From the NCBI RefSeq assembly GCF_002215035.1, contig NZ_NKFP01000001.1, forward strand, positions 1,299,501 to 1,363,500: DNA of 64,000 nt, given 5' to 3'. Shown in pieces: positions 18,076 through 27,094 of the stretch (positions within the stretch are counted from its first letter, which is position 1; each line of letters begins with the position of its first letter). This DNA is from Leptolyngbya ohadii IS1. Lineage in GTDB: Bacteria > Cyanobacteriota > Cyanobacteriia > Elainellales > Elainellaceae. The position numbers and the translations under genes were made by a program. The notes under the pieces are model-generated. The model did not search any database. It was not told the origin of the DNA and was given only the letters and a program-made list of their open reading frames with translations.

Positions 18076-18486
18076 AATAATTTCTTCTGGGTCGAAGTGC
18101 TTGGGCATGAACCGATCAAACCCGGCTTCTAACACCTGGGTTGCAGCAACGTCTCGCGTGTAGGACGTAATAGCAATCGCTGGCAGGCGAGGCATCTCTA
18201 CTGATTCGGCTTGACGAATTTCCTGAATCAGCCAGTCGCCATCATGATCCGGCAGTTTGATGTTAGAGAGCAGAATGTCTGGGTGAAAGTGATCCAGGCA
18301 ATCAAGGGCTTCCCTCGACTGCACAACCCAAACCGCTTCTGCCCCAGCTTCAAGCAGGATGAACAGCAGTAAAGTAGCAATGTCAAACTCATCCTCAACC
18401 AGCAGGACTTGTACCCCGGCTAAAGGTGTCTCGCCATCAGGTAGTGCCTTACCAGTAGCGTCTACTTGTCCAGGATGATGCTTCAT
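18052..18486 (-). CDS. Second single-domain receiver lacking the phospho-acceptor Asp
   Basis: 144 residues, close paralogue of the receiver at 15697. Acidic pair LLVEDEFD, Thr in AIAITSY and Lys in FMPKHFDP are kept, while the acceptor site reads DILLSNIKLPDHDG with Asn75 in place of Asp. The two copies share the block LPD-DGDWLIQ-IR and the same N-terminal extension style. It is convergent with, and overlaps by 24 bp, the kinase gene. The shared substitution in two separate genes argues for selection rather than random decay. Confidence 0.85.
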   Translation of the reverse strand: MKHHPGQVDATGKALPDGETPLAGVQVLLVEDEFDIATLLLFILLEAGAEAVWVVQSREALDCLDHFHPDILLSNIKLPDHDGDWLIQEIRQAESVEMPRLPAIAITSYTRDVAATQVLEAGFDRFMPKHFDPEEIISTILDLV

Positions 18487-18837
18487 GGCTTATCTCTCCC
18501 TTTACTTTAGTGGAACAGATTCGGCAATCCGACTGCCTCACTCATCGGGGAGAGAAGGGTAAAAAAGCGAACAATAAAGCGGAGCTGATGCGGTGAACTT
18601 GCTTTGCTGAACCAGAGGGGCGATCCCATTCACCAGCACAGCGAAGTCTAGTAATTTCTGGAGAATGCAGCCGAAACCCTCAGATAAAGCGACATGTGTG
18701 TTTTCAGGCATGGCTTCCAACGACTCTCCAATGCTGAACAGTAAAGCGATCGAAGGAATAAATTCCACAGCAAAAAGCCCCAGTACTGAACTGAGGCGAA
18801 TCAATTAGGAAATGTCCAAACAAAATGAAAAGGCTGA

Positions 18838-19182
18838 TTAGCTCACCGCAAAGGCTGTCAGCAGGGTAACGGTGATAAACAGAACGGCGATCGCTCCTTG
18901 TAGTGCATACTGGCGTGCCTGCTCTGGAGAGGGGAAGGCGGCATAGTAAAGGGCGGGTTCCACAGCATAGTTATTGGCTAACCCTTCCCGGTCAATGGTT
19001 GTGCCATTAAGGGTCGAACGACGCAGGAAGTTTTGTCCTTCCCGTTGCATCCGGACACGAACTTCAGTGGGGGTCAGTTCAGTGCCATTGCTCACTCCTG
19101 ACTTGAGGGTGAGTCCTCGGTTTGTTCCTAATTCGCGAGCGATGGAGACGAAATCAAGGGCGGAGTCAGCGGCGTAAGTCAT
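18838..19182 (-). CDS. Ssl1498-like light-harvesting-related protein
   Basis: 114 residues from the ATG at 19182, preferred over 19212 because GAGGTCGCC lies just before it. The C-terminal part matches the small Ssl1498 family: REGLANNYAVEPALYYA, then FPSPEQARQYALQGA and a single membrane helix (AIAVLFITVTLLTAFAVS). The N-terminal half contains ALDFVSIARELGTNRGLTLKSG and LTPTEVRVRMQREGQNFLRR, a DNA- or protein-binding-looking basic segment not found in the short family members. Role in thylakoid or pigment-protein assembly is inferred from the family name only. Confidence 0.6.
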   Translation of the reverse strand: MTYAADSALDFVSIARELGTNRGLTLKSGVSNGTELTPTEVRVRMQREGQNFLRRSTLNGTTIDREGLANNYAVEPALYYAAFPSPEQARQYALQGAIAVLFITVTLLTAFAVS

Positions 19183-19288
19183 GGCGACCTCTTCTGTAAA
19201 CTTGTGTAACAAAAATGTAACACTTTGTTAAAAAAATTGCAAATATATTTTGCTTATGCTAAACATCCTATTCTGGTATTAAGCAGTT

Positions 19289-19645
19289 CTAGGGTGACTT
19301 ATGGGGGTTTACCAGGCTCACAAGCTGAGGCACATCCTGGTAAACGCTACCGCTGGCAATTTGCCGTTCTGCGGATTGATTAAATGCCTGACGGACGATC
19401 GCTGCGTACTCGTCACGATTCACAGGACGATCGGGTTGAAATGTTCCGTCTGGATATCCAGCTAAAATCTGCTGCTCGGTCAGTCGCTGAACAAAAGGCT
19501 GTGCCCAGTGATTTTGAGTATCGGGATAGGCAGTTCCAGGATTCGAGGTGGCAAAAACGGCAGTTGAGGGAATGATTGCACCTGCGGCTAACCCAGTGGT
19601 GATGATTGCGGCTCCGGCAATCGACCAGCGAGAAAATTGAAACAT
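19289..19645 (-). pseudogene. SLH-domain protein, truncated after one repeat
   Basis: 118 residues. A signal peptide (WSIAGAAIITTGLAAGAIIPSTAVFA) leads into one S-layer homology repeat: YPDTQNHWAQPFVQRLTEQQILAGYPDGTFQPDRPVNRDEYAAIVRQAF. The second repeat starts (VYQDVP) and is then replaced by an unrelated tail ending in NPHKSP. Cyanobacterial SLH lipoprotein-like proteins normally go on with a second complete repeat, so this is probably a 3'-deleted gene. It could still be exported and bind peptidoglycan. Confidence 0.65.
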
Positions 19646-19853
19646 CGGTTTCTCCTACTTATTTTGATTTCTTCTCTTTCTGGATCAGCGTAACAAGCAT
19701 GATCATTCAGCCTCTCCTTCGATCGATAGAGAAAAAAGAATCAAAAACAATATGATGTAAAAACCGATAATGCTATCACTTTTTCGTCACATTTGTTATT
19801 CATCTTGAAATTACAGCATCAGTAACTAATACATTACAGGCAGATTTTTGATT

Positions 19854-20549
19854 ATGAATAAACTCCGTTGCAAGTATCTTCTTTCTGTTGTTGGTCTAGC
19901 TGGCGTTTTCTCGATCGTTGGAACGGGGGCAGCTCAGGCTGAATCTTTGCAAACCAGCTCCCAGTTGATTCAGTCTTCCACCAGTGCCTCTGAACCCGTC
20001 CCGGCATCAGAACTGAGTGCCGATCGCCTTGAAGCTTCAGCCCTGCAAACCGAAACCCTGACTGCACAGGCGGTTGACATAACACCTGACGAAAGCTAAG
20101 TTGCTCAGACCTCTGTAGCTCAGAACTTTGCACCGGGTCGGGCAACGCGATCGGGTGAAAGCTACGTCGCAGTCGGCGGGAATATTGGCTTTGGCGGCAG
20201 TACTGGTGTTGGCAGGGGCAATGTTGCAATTACCAGCAAAATTGGCTTAACGAATAATTTCTCCGCACGTCCAGGGGTTCTAATTGGCGATCGCGCTACG
20301 TTTCTCGCACCCGTTACTGTAGATTTTCCGACTGCATCAGTTGTGGATAACGGACGGGTTGGCGTTGCTCCATTTGTGGGCGGCGGTGTCGCAATTTCAA
20401 CTGGAAGCGATAGTTTGATTCGACCCATGATCACTGCGGGTGTGGATATTCCAATTACCAATCAAATTACAGGCGTTGCCAGTGCCAATGTTGGTTTCTT
20501 CCGCCAAACCGATGTCGGACTTGTTCTGGGTGTTGGCTACAACTTCTAG
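19854..20549 (+). pseudogene. Outer-membrane beta-barrel protein interrupted by one stop codon
   Basis: A continuous frame from the ATG at 19854 (MNKLRCKYLLSVVGLAG, signal peptide ending AAQA) to the TAG at 20547 is broken only by a TAA at 20097-20099. After the stop the frame resumes with VAQTSVAQNFAPGRAT, alternating strands such as SYVAVGGNIGFGG and PFVGGGVAISTG, and a terminal FFRQTDVGLVLGVGYNF ending in aromatic Phe as outer-membrane barrels do. It resembles small OmpA/opacity-type barrels. With the stop, only an 81-residue exported peptide would be made. Confidence 0.75.
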
Positions 20550-20583
20550 CGAGAGATTTGGGATGAAAGAAAGGAGAATTAGA

Positions 20584-21261
20584 ATGTCTTTCAAATTTGT
20601 ATCTCTCAAATCAGTTACCCGATCGCTATTGGCGGGAATTGGTATTTTCGGTTTGGCGATCGCGGGCTGTACGCCACAGCGTAATTTTGAGACAGAAACA
20701 CCTCCTGCCACAAATCAGGATTTCCAGGCGAGTGCGCCAGAGAATCAAACGACCACCAATGCGACTGCTGAAGCTCCGACTCGTCGCCCTGATGTGATTT
20801 ACGTGCCTACGCCGACTCCCGTAGTCAATGAAATGCTGCGCTTAGCTGACGTTCAGGCAGACGATGTGGTTTATGACCTGGGCAGCGGAGACGGACGGAT
20901 TGTAATTGCGGCTGCTCAAGAGCGAGGGGCAAGAGGGGTTGGCATTGATATTGACCCGCAGCTTGTTCAGAAAGCCAACGAAAACGCACAGCAGGCAGGG
21001 GTCAGCGATCGCGTCGAATTCCGCCAGCAGGATCTGTTTGAAACCGACTTTAGCAGTGCCACCGTCGTTACACTCTATCTCCTACCAGAGCTAAATGTAC
21101 GGTTGCGTCCCAGACTTTTACAGGAACTCAGACCCGGTACAAGAATCGTGTCCCATGCGTTTGATATGGGGGAATGGGACCCGGAACAGGTCGTGCAGGT
21201 CGGTGGCAGAACGGTTTACTACTGGACGGTGCCAGAAAATCTGCCGGAAAATCTGCTGTAG
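20584..21261 (+). CDS. Class I SAM-dependent methyltransferase with lipoprotein-like leader
   Basis: 225 residues from the ATG at 20584, behind AAAGGAGA. The leader (LLAGIGIFGLAIAGC) ends in a lipobox-like AIAGC, followed by a Thr/Ala-rich linker. The catalytic domain has the SAM motif I VVYDLGSGDGRIVIAAA, the acidic loop GVGIDIDP and motif VEFRQQDLFE; VTLYLLPELNVRLRP corresponds to motif IV/V. It resembles the cyanobacterial methyltransferase proteins with exported N-termini. A SAM enzyme outside the cytoplasm would lack cofactor, so either the leader is a membrane anchor or it is not processed. Substrate unknown. Confidence 0.75.
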   Translation: MSFKFVSLKSVTRSLLAGIGIFGLAIAGCTPQRNFETETPPATNQDFQASAPENQTTTNATAEAPTRRPDVIYVPTPTPVVNEMLRLADVQADDVVYDLGSGDGRIVIAAAQERGARGVGIDIDPQLVQKANENAQQAGVSDRVEFRQQDLFETDFSSATVVTLYLLPELNVRLRPRLLQELRPGTRIVSHAFDMGEWDPEQVVQVGGRTVYYWTVPENLPENLL

Positions 21262-21320
21262 CACGGTTGGGTAATCCCATGTCTTAGTTTTAAACCTGAA
21301 AGGGCAAGGAGAAATAAAAT

Positions 21321-21541
21321 TATGACACTGATTGCGATCGAAGAACTTTTCACACTGGCAACCGAAGCCAATGCAACCTGTCTTTCGATTTATTGCAATT
21401 CACCCTCAACCAGAGATAGGTGACGAAAATTTACTGGATTTGGCAGCATTACACACATTAATCAATGGGGGAACCGTCTACGCAGGTGAACCGGGAAGCG
21501 TCCCCGACGATCAACCCCTTGCCGCCGTTCTGCGCTACTAA
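21321..21541 (+). pseudogene. Small unknown gene with an apparent frameshift
   Basis: An ATG at 21321 with a good AAGGAG site starts MTLIAIEELFTLATEANATC but stops at about 21422. A second frame open from 21371 continues with RFIAIHPQPEIGDENLLDLA, then ALHTLINGGTVYAGEPG, ending at 21541. Joined by one frameshift near 21385 they would give a protein of about 73 residues. Family not recognised. Confidence 0.3.
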
Positions 21542-21584
21542 CGAAACCCAATGTTGTGCCAGACCCGATTTCTTAAGCCTGCTT

Positions 21585-21737
21585 CCTTCAAAAGATGGCT
21601 GGCGATCGTTATTGATCACAGCTTCACTGACTGTATCAGAAGGGCTGTTCTTCGCTGATGTTGTCGTGCGGGGACAGCCTGTTTTTCAGGTGGGTGGATC
21701 GTCTAATCTCAGTGCAGCCGATCGGGCACAGATTAGA
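21585..21737 (+). pseudogene. N-terminal fragment resembling a cyanobacterial MscS-type channel
   Basis: The frame reads a leader-like SLLITASLTVSEGLFFA and then DVVVRGQPVFQVGGSSNLSA and ADRAQI, the kind of periplasmic start found in cyanobacterial mechanosensitive channel proteins. It is cut at the left end of the IS5-type element at 21738. The remainder of the gene is not present on the other side. Confidence 0.4.
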
Positions 21738-22776
21738 CTTAATCGGAAATAGGGTAGGCTAAAAGGCAGGTGCAGGGGACAGAGATAGGGCAGGAACGAT
21801 GCTGAGCAATGCCAGAGTGCAAAATAAGCCCCGCGTGTTGCAAAGCTTGACCGGGCTGAGTGTGAGCGAGTTTGAGCAACTGTTTGTGAGCTTTGAGCAG
21901 GCATGGCAGAACTATCTAGAGCAGCATCACATCCAAGCACCGAGGGCAAGACGCTATGGCGGTGGGCGCAAACCGCAGTTGCAAGACAATTGAGATAAGC
22001 TGTTGTTTATCCTGGTGTACTTTCGGCTGTACCCGACGCAGGAAGTGCAGGGCTTTTATTTGGCATCGGGCAACCCCAGGCGCATGAGTGGGTGCACAAG
22101 CTGACCCCAATCCTGCACAAAGCGTTGGGATACGAAAAACAATTGCCCGAACGCAGTCCTTGGCGATTGGAGCGGGTGCTGAAGGAATACCCCATGCTGG
22201 AATTGATCATCGACGGTACCGAGCGGCGCATCACTCGCCCCCAAGATAAAGAGGAGCGCAAGCAGTATTACAGCGGCAAGAAGAAGACCTTCACGGTGAA
22301 GAATTTGGTCATCACTCAGCGTAAAGGCAAGGTGCTGTACCTGAGTGACACGTATGAGGGAAAGAAACATGACAAAGCGATTTGTGACGAGGAGGATTAC
22401 CGTTTTCCCAAAGGCATCCAGTTGTGGAAAGACCCAGGCTTTCAGGGCTATGAACCCGCAGGGGTAAAGACGCATCAACCGAAGAAGAAACCCCGCAACG
22501 GCGAATTAAGTGAGGCAGACAAACAGCGCAATCAAGCGATATCACGGGAACGGGTAGAGATTGAGCATCACATCGGGGGCATCAAGCGGTGCAATATTGT
22601 GGTGCATCCCCTCAGGACTCGAACGGATCACTTTACCGATGCGGTCATGGAAATTGCTTGTGGGCTGCACAACTTCCGGTTAGCTCAGCGCCAGCAGACA
22701 GTTGCCTAACGCTAATAGAGGGCAGAGAGACAAACTGTTTTTCCTGCTTACCTTCTCCTTCCTATTTCCGATTAAG
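21738..22776 (+). mobile_element. IS5-family element, copy 1 (defective)
   Basis: 1,039 bp bounded by perfect 16-bp inverted repeats CTTAATCGGAAATAGG at 21738-21753 and 22761-22776. It separates a channel-like stump from a response-regulator stump, so its flanks are not one interrupted gene. A second, inverted copy lies at 52678-53717; the two share GGCTATT just outside the right end, so the true end may be a few bases further out. No target duplication is evident. Confidence 0.85.
21799..22709 (+). pseudogene. IS5-family (DDE_Tnp_4 type) transposase, disrupted
   Basis: The N-terminal part ends at a TGA at 21991-21993 (after KPQLQDN). Translation resumes in the same frame (DKLLFILVYFRLYPTQEVQG), then a one-base deletion near 22050 shifts it. 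The catalytic part is intact from 22092: MLELIIDGTERRITRP, KKTFTVKNLV, LYLSDTYEGKKHDK and ERVEIEHHIGGIKR. Two lesions make it non-functional. Confidence 0.85.
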
Positions 22777-22782
22777 GCTATT

Positions 22783-22860
22783 AAATTAGAGGCTGACAAT
22801 CCAAAACGCTTGATCCATACGATTCGTGGTGTAGGCTACGTCCTCCGAGAAAGCGTATAG
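22783..22860 (+). pseudogene. C-terminal stump of an OmpR-family response regulator
   Basis: Immediately right of the IS element an open frame reads KLEADNPKRLIHTIRGVGYV and LRESV before TAG. This is the recognition helix and wing of the winged-helix output domain. Everything upstream of the last 25 residues is missing. Confidence 0.8.
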
Positions 22861-23032
22861 TCTGTCCAAGAAATATATCTGAGTCTATTGCCTGCGAATA
22901 AACGCGGTCAGCAACCCAATGGTTGAGTTAGCTGTCTTTTTTACATGAGAGTGAGAGGCGTTAGCCTTAGCACTTGCACTTCTTATTGATAGCAGGCTAG
23001 GTTGGTGCATATATTTACAACCATCACTTGAT

Positions 23033-25336
23033 ATGAGTATCGATGGCAACCCCGATCGCCCTGCTTCTGAGACGGTTTATTTGGAATTATCAGATGGTCA
23101 ATCCCACAAGTTTTATGAGGTAACGGTGCTTGGGACAGTAGTAACGATTCGCTATGGACGAATTGGTACACTAGGGCAATCATCAGACAATACTTATGCA
23201 ACACCGGAAAAAGCTCAGACTGAGGCAGCGAAGAGAATCAATGAAAAGTTGAGAAAAGGCTACGTGCGTGTCTCAGTGGAAAACGATCGCCCAACCTCAT
23301 CTGATCAGTTGCCCGCCCCAGCTACATCTCCAACGCCCAGCGGAATCAGTTCACGCATGATTAATCTGGCTGAATTGCCGATCACAATGTCTGGCGGTCG
23401 TAGTGCTCTAAAGTTTCCTCTCCAGCGATCGCTAGTAGCGGTAGAACTTACAGCAACTTGCAACCAAGCTACGTTTACTATCAACCTGCGTATTGGTTCT
23501 AACATTGCCTATCACTTTGATGTTCGTTCCCATCAAGGGCAAGTTGTGCAGAATACCTGCATCACGGGGGGATGGGGAGCCGAAGAACGCCTGCCAATTC
23601 CGGCTGAGTTTATTTCTGATCAACCCTTTACGCTCAGGATTACGGTTGAGCAAACTCTGGTCATTTATCTTAATGGTCAAGTTTTGAGTCGTTATGCTCA
23701 TCGCTTGCCGCCGACCCAGATTAGTACTGTTGAAATTAGCTATCCATCCGGCAATTTGCAGATGCAGTCGGTGCAGGTGTTTGAACAGGTGGAGGGCGAG
23801 ATTGCAGAGCCAACAGGCAATTTCCCTGGGGCTGCATTGGACGATTTCCGGAATCAGGAGCCAACCAGCCTGCCAAACTCTACACCGTCACTGCCAGCGA
23901 TAGATCCAACCATTCCTTTCCCCAGCGGTGAACTCTTGCATAAAGCAGTTCGCGGACTAACCTTTTTACCCCGCATCACCCAAAGCCATTTGCCTGCCGT
24001 CAGGTATCCATTGGGTTTTGTCTTCTTTGAGCGGCGATCCTACGATCTAACCATTCCCCTGGCGAGATCGCTGGTTTGTTTCGAGATGGTTGGCACCCTT
24101 ATCAACATGAATTCTGGTGGCTTTACATTATATTTAGCGGCGAACCAGGAGACCTACTATCATTGTGAATTCCGTCCCCATGAGGGGCAAATTAAACATT
24201 GGGTCAGTGTGCGTGGAAAGAGTAGTCCACCCGAACACATCAGCATCCCCAGTACGATCGCACCTGGGCAAATTTTTCATTACGTTCTAACGATGACTGA
24301 GAGCAATATCATTGCTTATCTCAACAATCATCCAGTCTTCCACAATCCTCGACCCCAACCTTTTGATCTGCCAGACACGCTGCACCTGAATTACAATGCG
24401 TCTGGATTAAGGCTGCAACTCGCCAGAGTGTTAGAACCTGTAAAGGATGAAATGCGGGCTGCTTGTCCAGGCGAAGCGATCGTCACTCCAAACCCTCAAC
24501 CTACAGAAACTCAGGCAGCGATCGCAGGCTCTCCATTGCTGGAAACGTTACCGTCCCGATTCGAGCCGTTGCGACCTTACATTGAAGCTAAGTTGCAGTC
24601 TTACATCAAAATCCATTTGGAAGAACAGGCTCAATGGCTGGATTCCGCCTGGATTGGAGACCCGCTAGAACCCTGGCAGAGCAAAATTGGCGGCTTTCCC
24701 TACCTGCCTGAAGGAACAGACTATCCCACCGATTGCGAAACGGGTGAGATGATGCTATTTCTCATGCAGATTAACTGTGCCGACCTGCCCATAATTGACG
24801 GGCTGGCTCTCCCTCGCCAGGGAATCTTACAGTTCTATTCAGGCTTGAATGTGCCAATGTGTGAGGTGAGTCCTGAACAACATCGCATTCTCTACTTTCC
24901 AGAAGTTTCGTATGACAGGAACGACTTAATCACCGACTTTGGCTTTTTGGTAGAGTATGCCGAAACGGAAGAATGGTATGCCGAAGTTTATCCGTTGACC
25001 TTTTCTGCACACCAGGATTTCTTTTGCGTGACACGGGCTGGTTACACTGAGTCTCTCAATGTTCCTAAAGAATTGGAAACGCTCTCTGAGGAATTTATAA
25101 CGTGGTTGGATGAGCAAGATGACCAGGAAACGATCGATCGGCGCGTCAACAAACTTGGAGGAGAAGTAGAGTATCATTCCTATGTTGATGAAACAGTAGG
25201 AGAAGCAGGAGGAGCGTTGCTTCTGGAACTGAACCACCCATGTGATTGTGATGATTATTTTTACTTTTTCATTGAGACTGAGGATCTGGCTAATTTAGAC
25301 TTTAGCAATGTCGAATCCTACTTTATGCGTCAGTAA
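23033..25336 (+). CDS. WGR / galectin-like / galectin-like / DUF1963 multidomain protein
   Basis: 767 residues, no signal peptide. Residues 14-80: WGR-type domain (VTIRYGRIGTLGQ, with Tyr for the usual Trp). Residues about 115-252: a galectin-like beta-sandwich. It carries HFDVR (His161, Asp163, Arg165), Asn174 and WGAEER (Trp181, Glu184, Arg186), whose spacing equals the galectin HxNxR and N-x6-W-x2-E-x-R sugar-binding residues except Asn to Asp at 163. Residues about 330-470: a second copy of the fold with HCEFR but no W-E-R triad. Residues about 500-767: DUF1963/YwqG-like (WQSKIGGFPYLPEGTDYP, LLELNHPCDCDDYFYFFIETED). The WGR domain suggests a nucleic-acid or modified-protein link and the first galectin domain a beta-galactoside ligand; the combined function is unknown. 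No operon partners. Confidence 0.75.
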   Translation: MSIDGNPDRPASETVYLELSDGQSHKFYEVTVLGTVVTIRYGRIGTLGQSSDNTYATPEKAQTEAAKRINEKLRKGYVRVSVENDRPTSSDQLPAPATSPTPSGISSRMINLAELPITMSGGRSALKFPLQRSLVAVELTATCNQATFTINLRIGSNIAYHFDVRSHQGQVVQNTCITGGWGAEERLPIPAEFISDQPFTLRITVEQTLVIYLNGQVLSRYAHRLPPTQISTVEISYPSGNLQMQSVQVFEQVEGEIAEPTGNFPGAALDDFRNQEPTSLPNSTPSLPAIDPTIPFPSGELLHKAVRGLTFLPRITQSHLPAVRYPLGFVFFERRSYDLTIPLARSLVCFEMVGTLINMNSGGFTLYLAANQETYYHCEFRPHEGQIKHWVSVRGKSSPPEHISIPSTIAPGQIFHYVLTMTESNIIAYLNNHPVFHNPRPQPFDLPDTLHLNYNASGLRLQLARVLEPVKDEMRAACPGEAIVTPNPQPTETQAAIAGSPLLETLPSRFEPLRPYIEAKLQSYIKIHLEEQAQWLDSAWIGDPLEPWQSKIGGFPYLPEGTDYPTDCETGEMMLFLMQINCADLPIIDGLALPRQGILQFYSGLNVPMCEVSPEQHRILYFPEVSYDRNDLITDFGFLVEYAETEEWYAEVYPLTFSAHQDFFCVTRAGYTESLNVPKELETLSEEFITWLDEQDDQETIDRRVNKLGGEVEYHSYVDETVGEAGGALLLELNHPCDCDDYFYFFIETEDLANLDFSNVESYFMRQ

Positions 25337-25597
25337 GTAGACAAACATGATTAAATCATGCAAGATTACCTGCTCCTCTGCCACTCAACCGGAACGTTAG
25401 CTGTTTCCGCGTTGAGTCCTTGCCCTGGTGTTTCAGTTCATTGTTGAAGCGGTAAAACCTCAAGGATGAAGAAAACCTAATGCGTGTCAGATTTAAAGGT
25501 AAATAGCCAGATTTTGACACACATCAAAACAATGATGCAGGCTTAGCTTAATGGCATGACACCGACCAAGGTGGCTCAGTACGTGGAAGCGATGCTT

Positions 25598-26995
25598 ATC
25601 CCTCTTCCATCATTTAAGCAGAGTTAAAGAGGACGCGCCGTAGCAAAAGGTCATGCATGATGGGGCAATAAAACTGCTGCATCCGCTGGATTAATTGGAT
25701 AAATCCCTGGATGAAGGATGGGATTTCAAACACCTCAAGCCAGGGTTTGAGTCGGTTTAAAGCAATCCAGGGCTCAATCACTAAGCGCAGGTTGTTCAGC
25801 AGGTGTTTCCAACCCCGTTGGCTATTCCACCAAGAGTGTTGGGCAAATATCTGGTGAGACAAAGGGCATTCCCGATTGAAGGCATCAGCGAACAAACTCA
25901 CCATCGTGAAAGCACTCATGACAATCTCCCACCATCGCTCAATCTGCTTGTAATGGGTCACGCGAAAATCCGCCCATCCCAGAGCATCTTTACTCTGCTT
26001 GAGTCCATACTCAATCCAGGTTCGTTCGCCGTAGCGATCCCCAATCTCATCGAGTTTGACCTCCGGCGCATTGCTCATTACATAAGTGGTTGAGTTGTCC
26101 GGTAACGTTTGTGGGTTAGTCGTTAACAACCAGTAGCGAACCGTTCGACGTTTCCCATAAATAATCTCGCTGCGATAGCGAACTTCGGTTTTGCCATTGC
26201 TAAAGGTCCGCCGAAAGGCTTGCCAGGGTTCACAGGTTACCTCTTGGTCTTGGGGCAACCACATCCCGTGGTTCGACCGGATCGCCACGATGTAGGGCAG
26301 ATTCAACGACTCCAATACACGGATAAAGTTGACTTTACTTTCGCCGTACAGACTATCGGCAAGCACTAATTCAAACCGAAATCCCAGCGATAGCAGTTCA
26401 CGGATCATCTCCGCAGCAATCTGCGGTTTCGTTTTGTACTCATCACCCGCTTTGAGCCGCTCTTTGGGCTTGTAAACCTCAAACGATAGGGGCAATATCA
26501 TGCCACGAAATAGGGCATAAGCGGTCACTGCCACGATGCCATTTTCCTTCTTACCCACATTGCCGATGTATTGTCGCTTGACGTAATCGGTGTGCTTCCC
26601 CTTTTTACAGTCGCCCGTTTCGTCAATCAACAGAATCACGGCTTGCCCGTCTAGGAGCTTGAGGATGAGCTTTAAGCGAATCTGTCGCAATCGCGTCACC
26701 GACCAGGGCGATTTCGTCAATAGGTGGTGTAAGCCTTGCTCATTGTCTAAGCCCACTGCTTTCGCAATGGCTGGTAGCGTTTTGCGTTTTAGTTCTGAGA
26801 TCATGCCCACATGCAGGTATTTGAAGGCTTCAAAGCTTCGCACTTCGGGAAACAACGGGGCATACCATTCACAATATTCATCGACAAAGCGCAGGGTAGG
26901 ACGAGCCGCACGAGGTTCTACCATCACCGCCTCCACGTCTGCAAGAACCACCCTTCTAGTCTAATTTTTCCTCTCCAATATGATGGAAGAGGGGT
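25598..26995 (-). mobile_element. IS701-family element, copy 1
   Basis: About 1.4 kb with perfect 14-bp inverted repeats CCCTCTTCCATCAT at 25600-25613 and 26980-26993. The ends read TAT and TA outside the repeats; TAT may be a short target duplication. The transposase gene is intact, so the element may be mobile. Confidence 0.85.
25614..26924 (-). CDS. IS701-family transposase
   Basis: 436 residues from the ATG at 26924, chosen for GGAGG five bases upstream; this gives the same length as the paralogue at 49506. DDE residues: first Asp in AVILLIDETGDCKKG, second in FELVLADSLYGES, Glu in WIEYGLKQSKDALGWADFRV. It ends close to the left inverted repeat. It is about two-thirds identical in sequence to the 49506 transposase by eye, so the two are different elements of one family rather than recent copies. 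Confidence 0.92.
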   Translation of the reverse strand: MVEPRAARPTLRFVDEYCEWYAPLFPEVRSFEAFKYLHVGMISELKRKTLPAIAKAVGLDNEQGLHHLLTKSPWSVTRLRQIRLKLILKLLDGQAVILLIDETGDCKKGKHTDYVKRQYIGNVGKKENGIVAVTAYALFRGMILPLSFEVYKPKERLKAGDEYKTKPQIAAEMIRELLSLGFRFELVLADSLYGESKVNFIRVLESLNLPYIVAIRSNHGMWLPQDQEVTCEPWQAFRRTFSNGKTEVRYRSEIIYGKRRTVRYWLLTTNPQTLPDNSTTYVMSNAPEVKLDEIGDRYGERTWIEYGLKQSKDALGWADFRVTHYKQIERWWEIVMSAFTMVSLFADAFNRECPLSHQIFAQHSWWNSQRGWKHLLNNLRLVIEPWIALNRLKPWLEVFEIPSFIQGFIQLIQRMQQFYCPIMHDLLLRRVLFNSA

Positions 26996-27094
26996 ATGCA
27001 ACGCCTCCTCACCTTACCATTCGCTAGTTTTTGCGACGCAACCCTGTAGCGTGGGTATAGTTCATATTAGTTTTTCAGGCTTCAGCGAGCATCT

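Noticed and set aside
18538-18804. 88-residue minus-strand frame between the receiver and the Ssl1498-like gene
   Set aside because: Amino-acid pattern is unremarkable, there is no ribosome site and no family resemblance; I could not support it as a gene.
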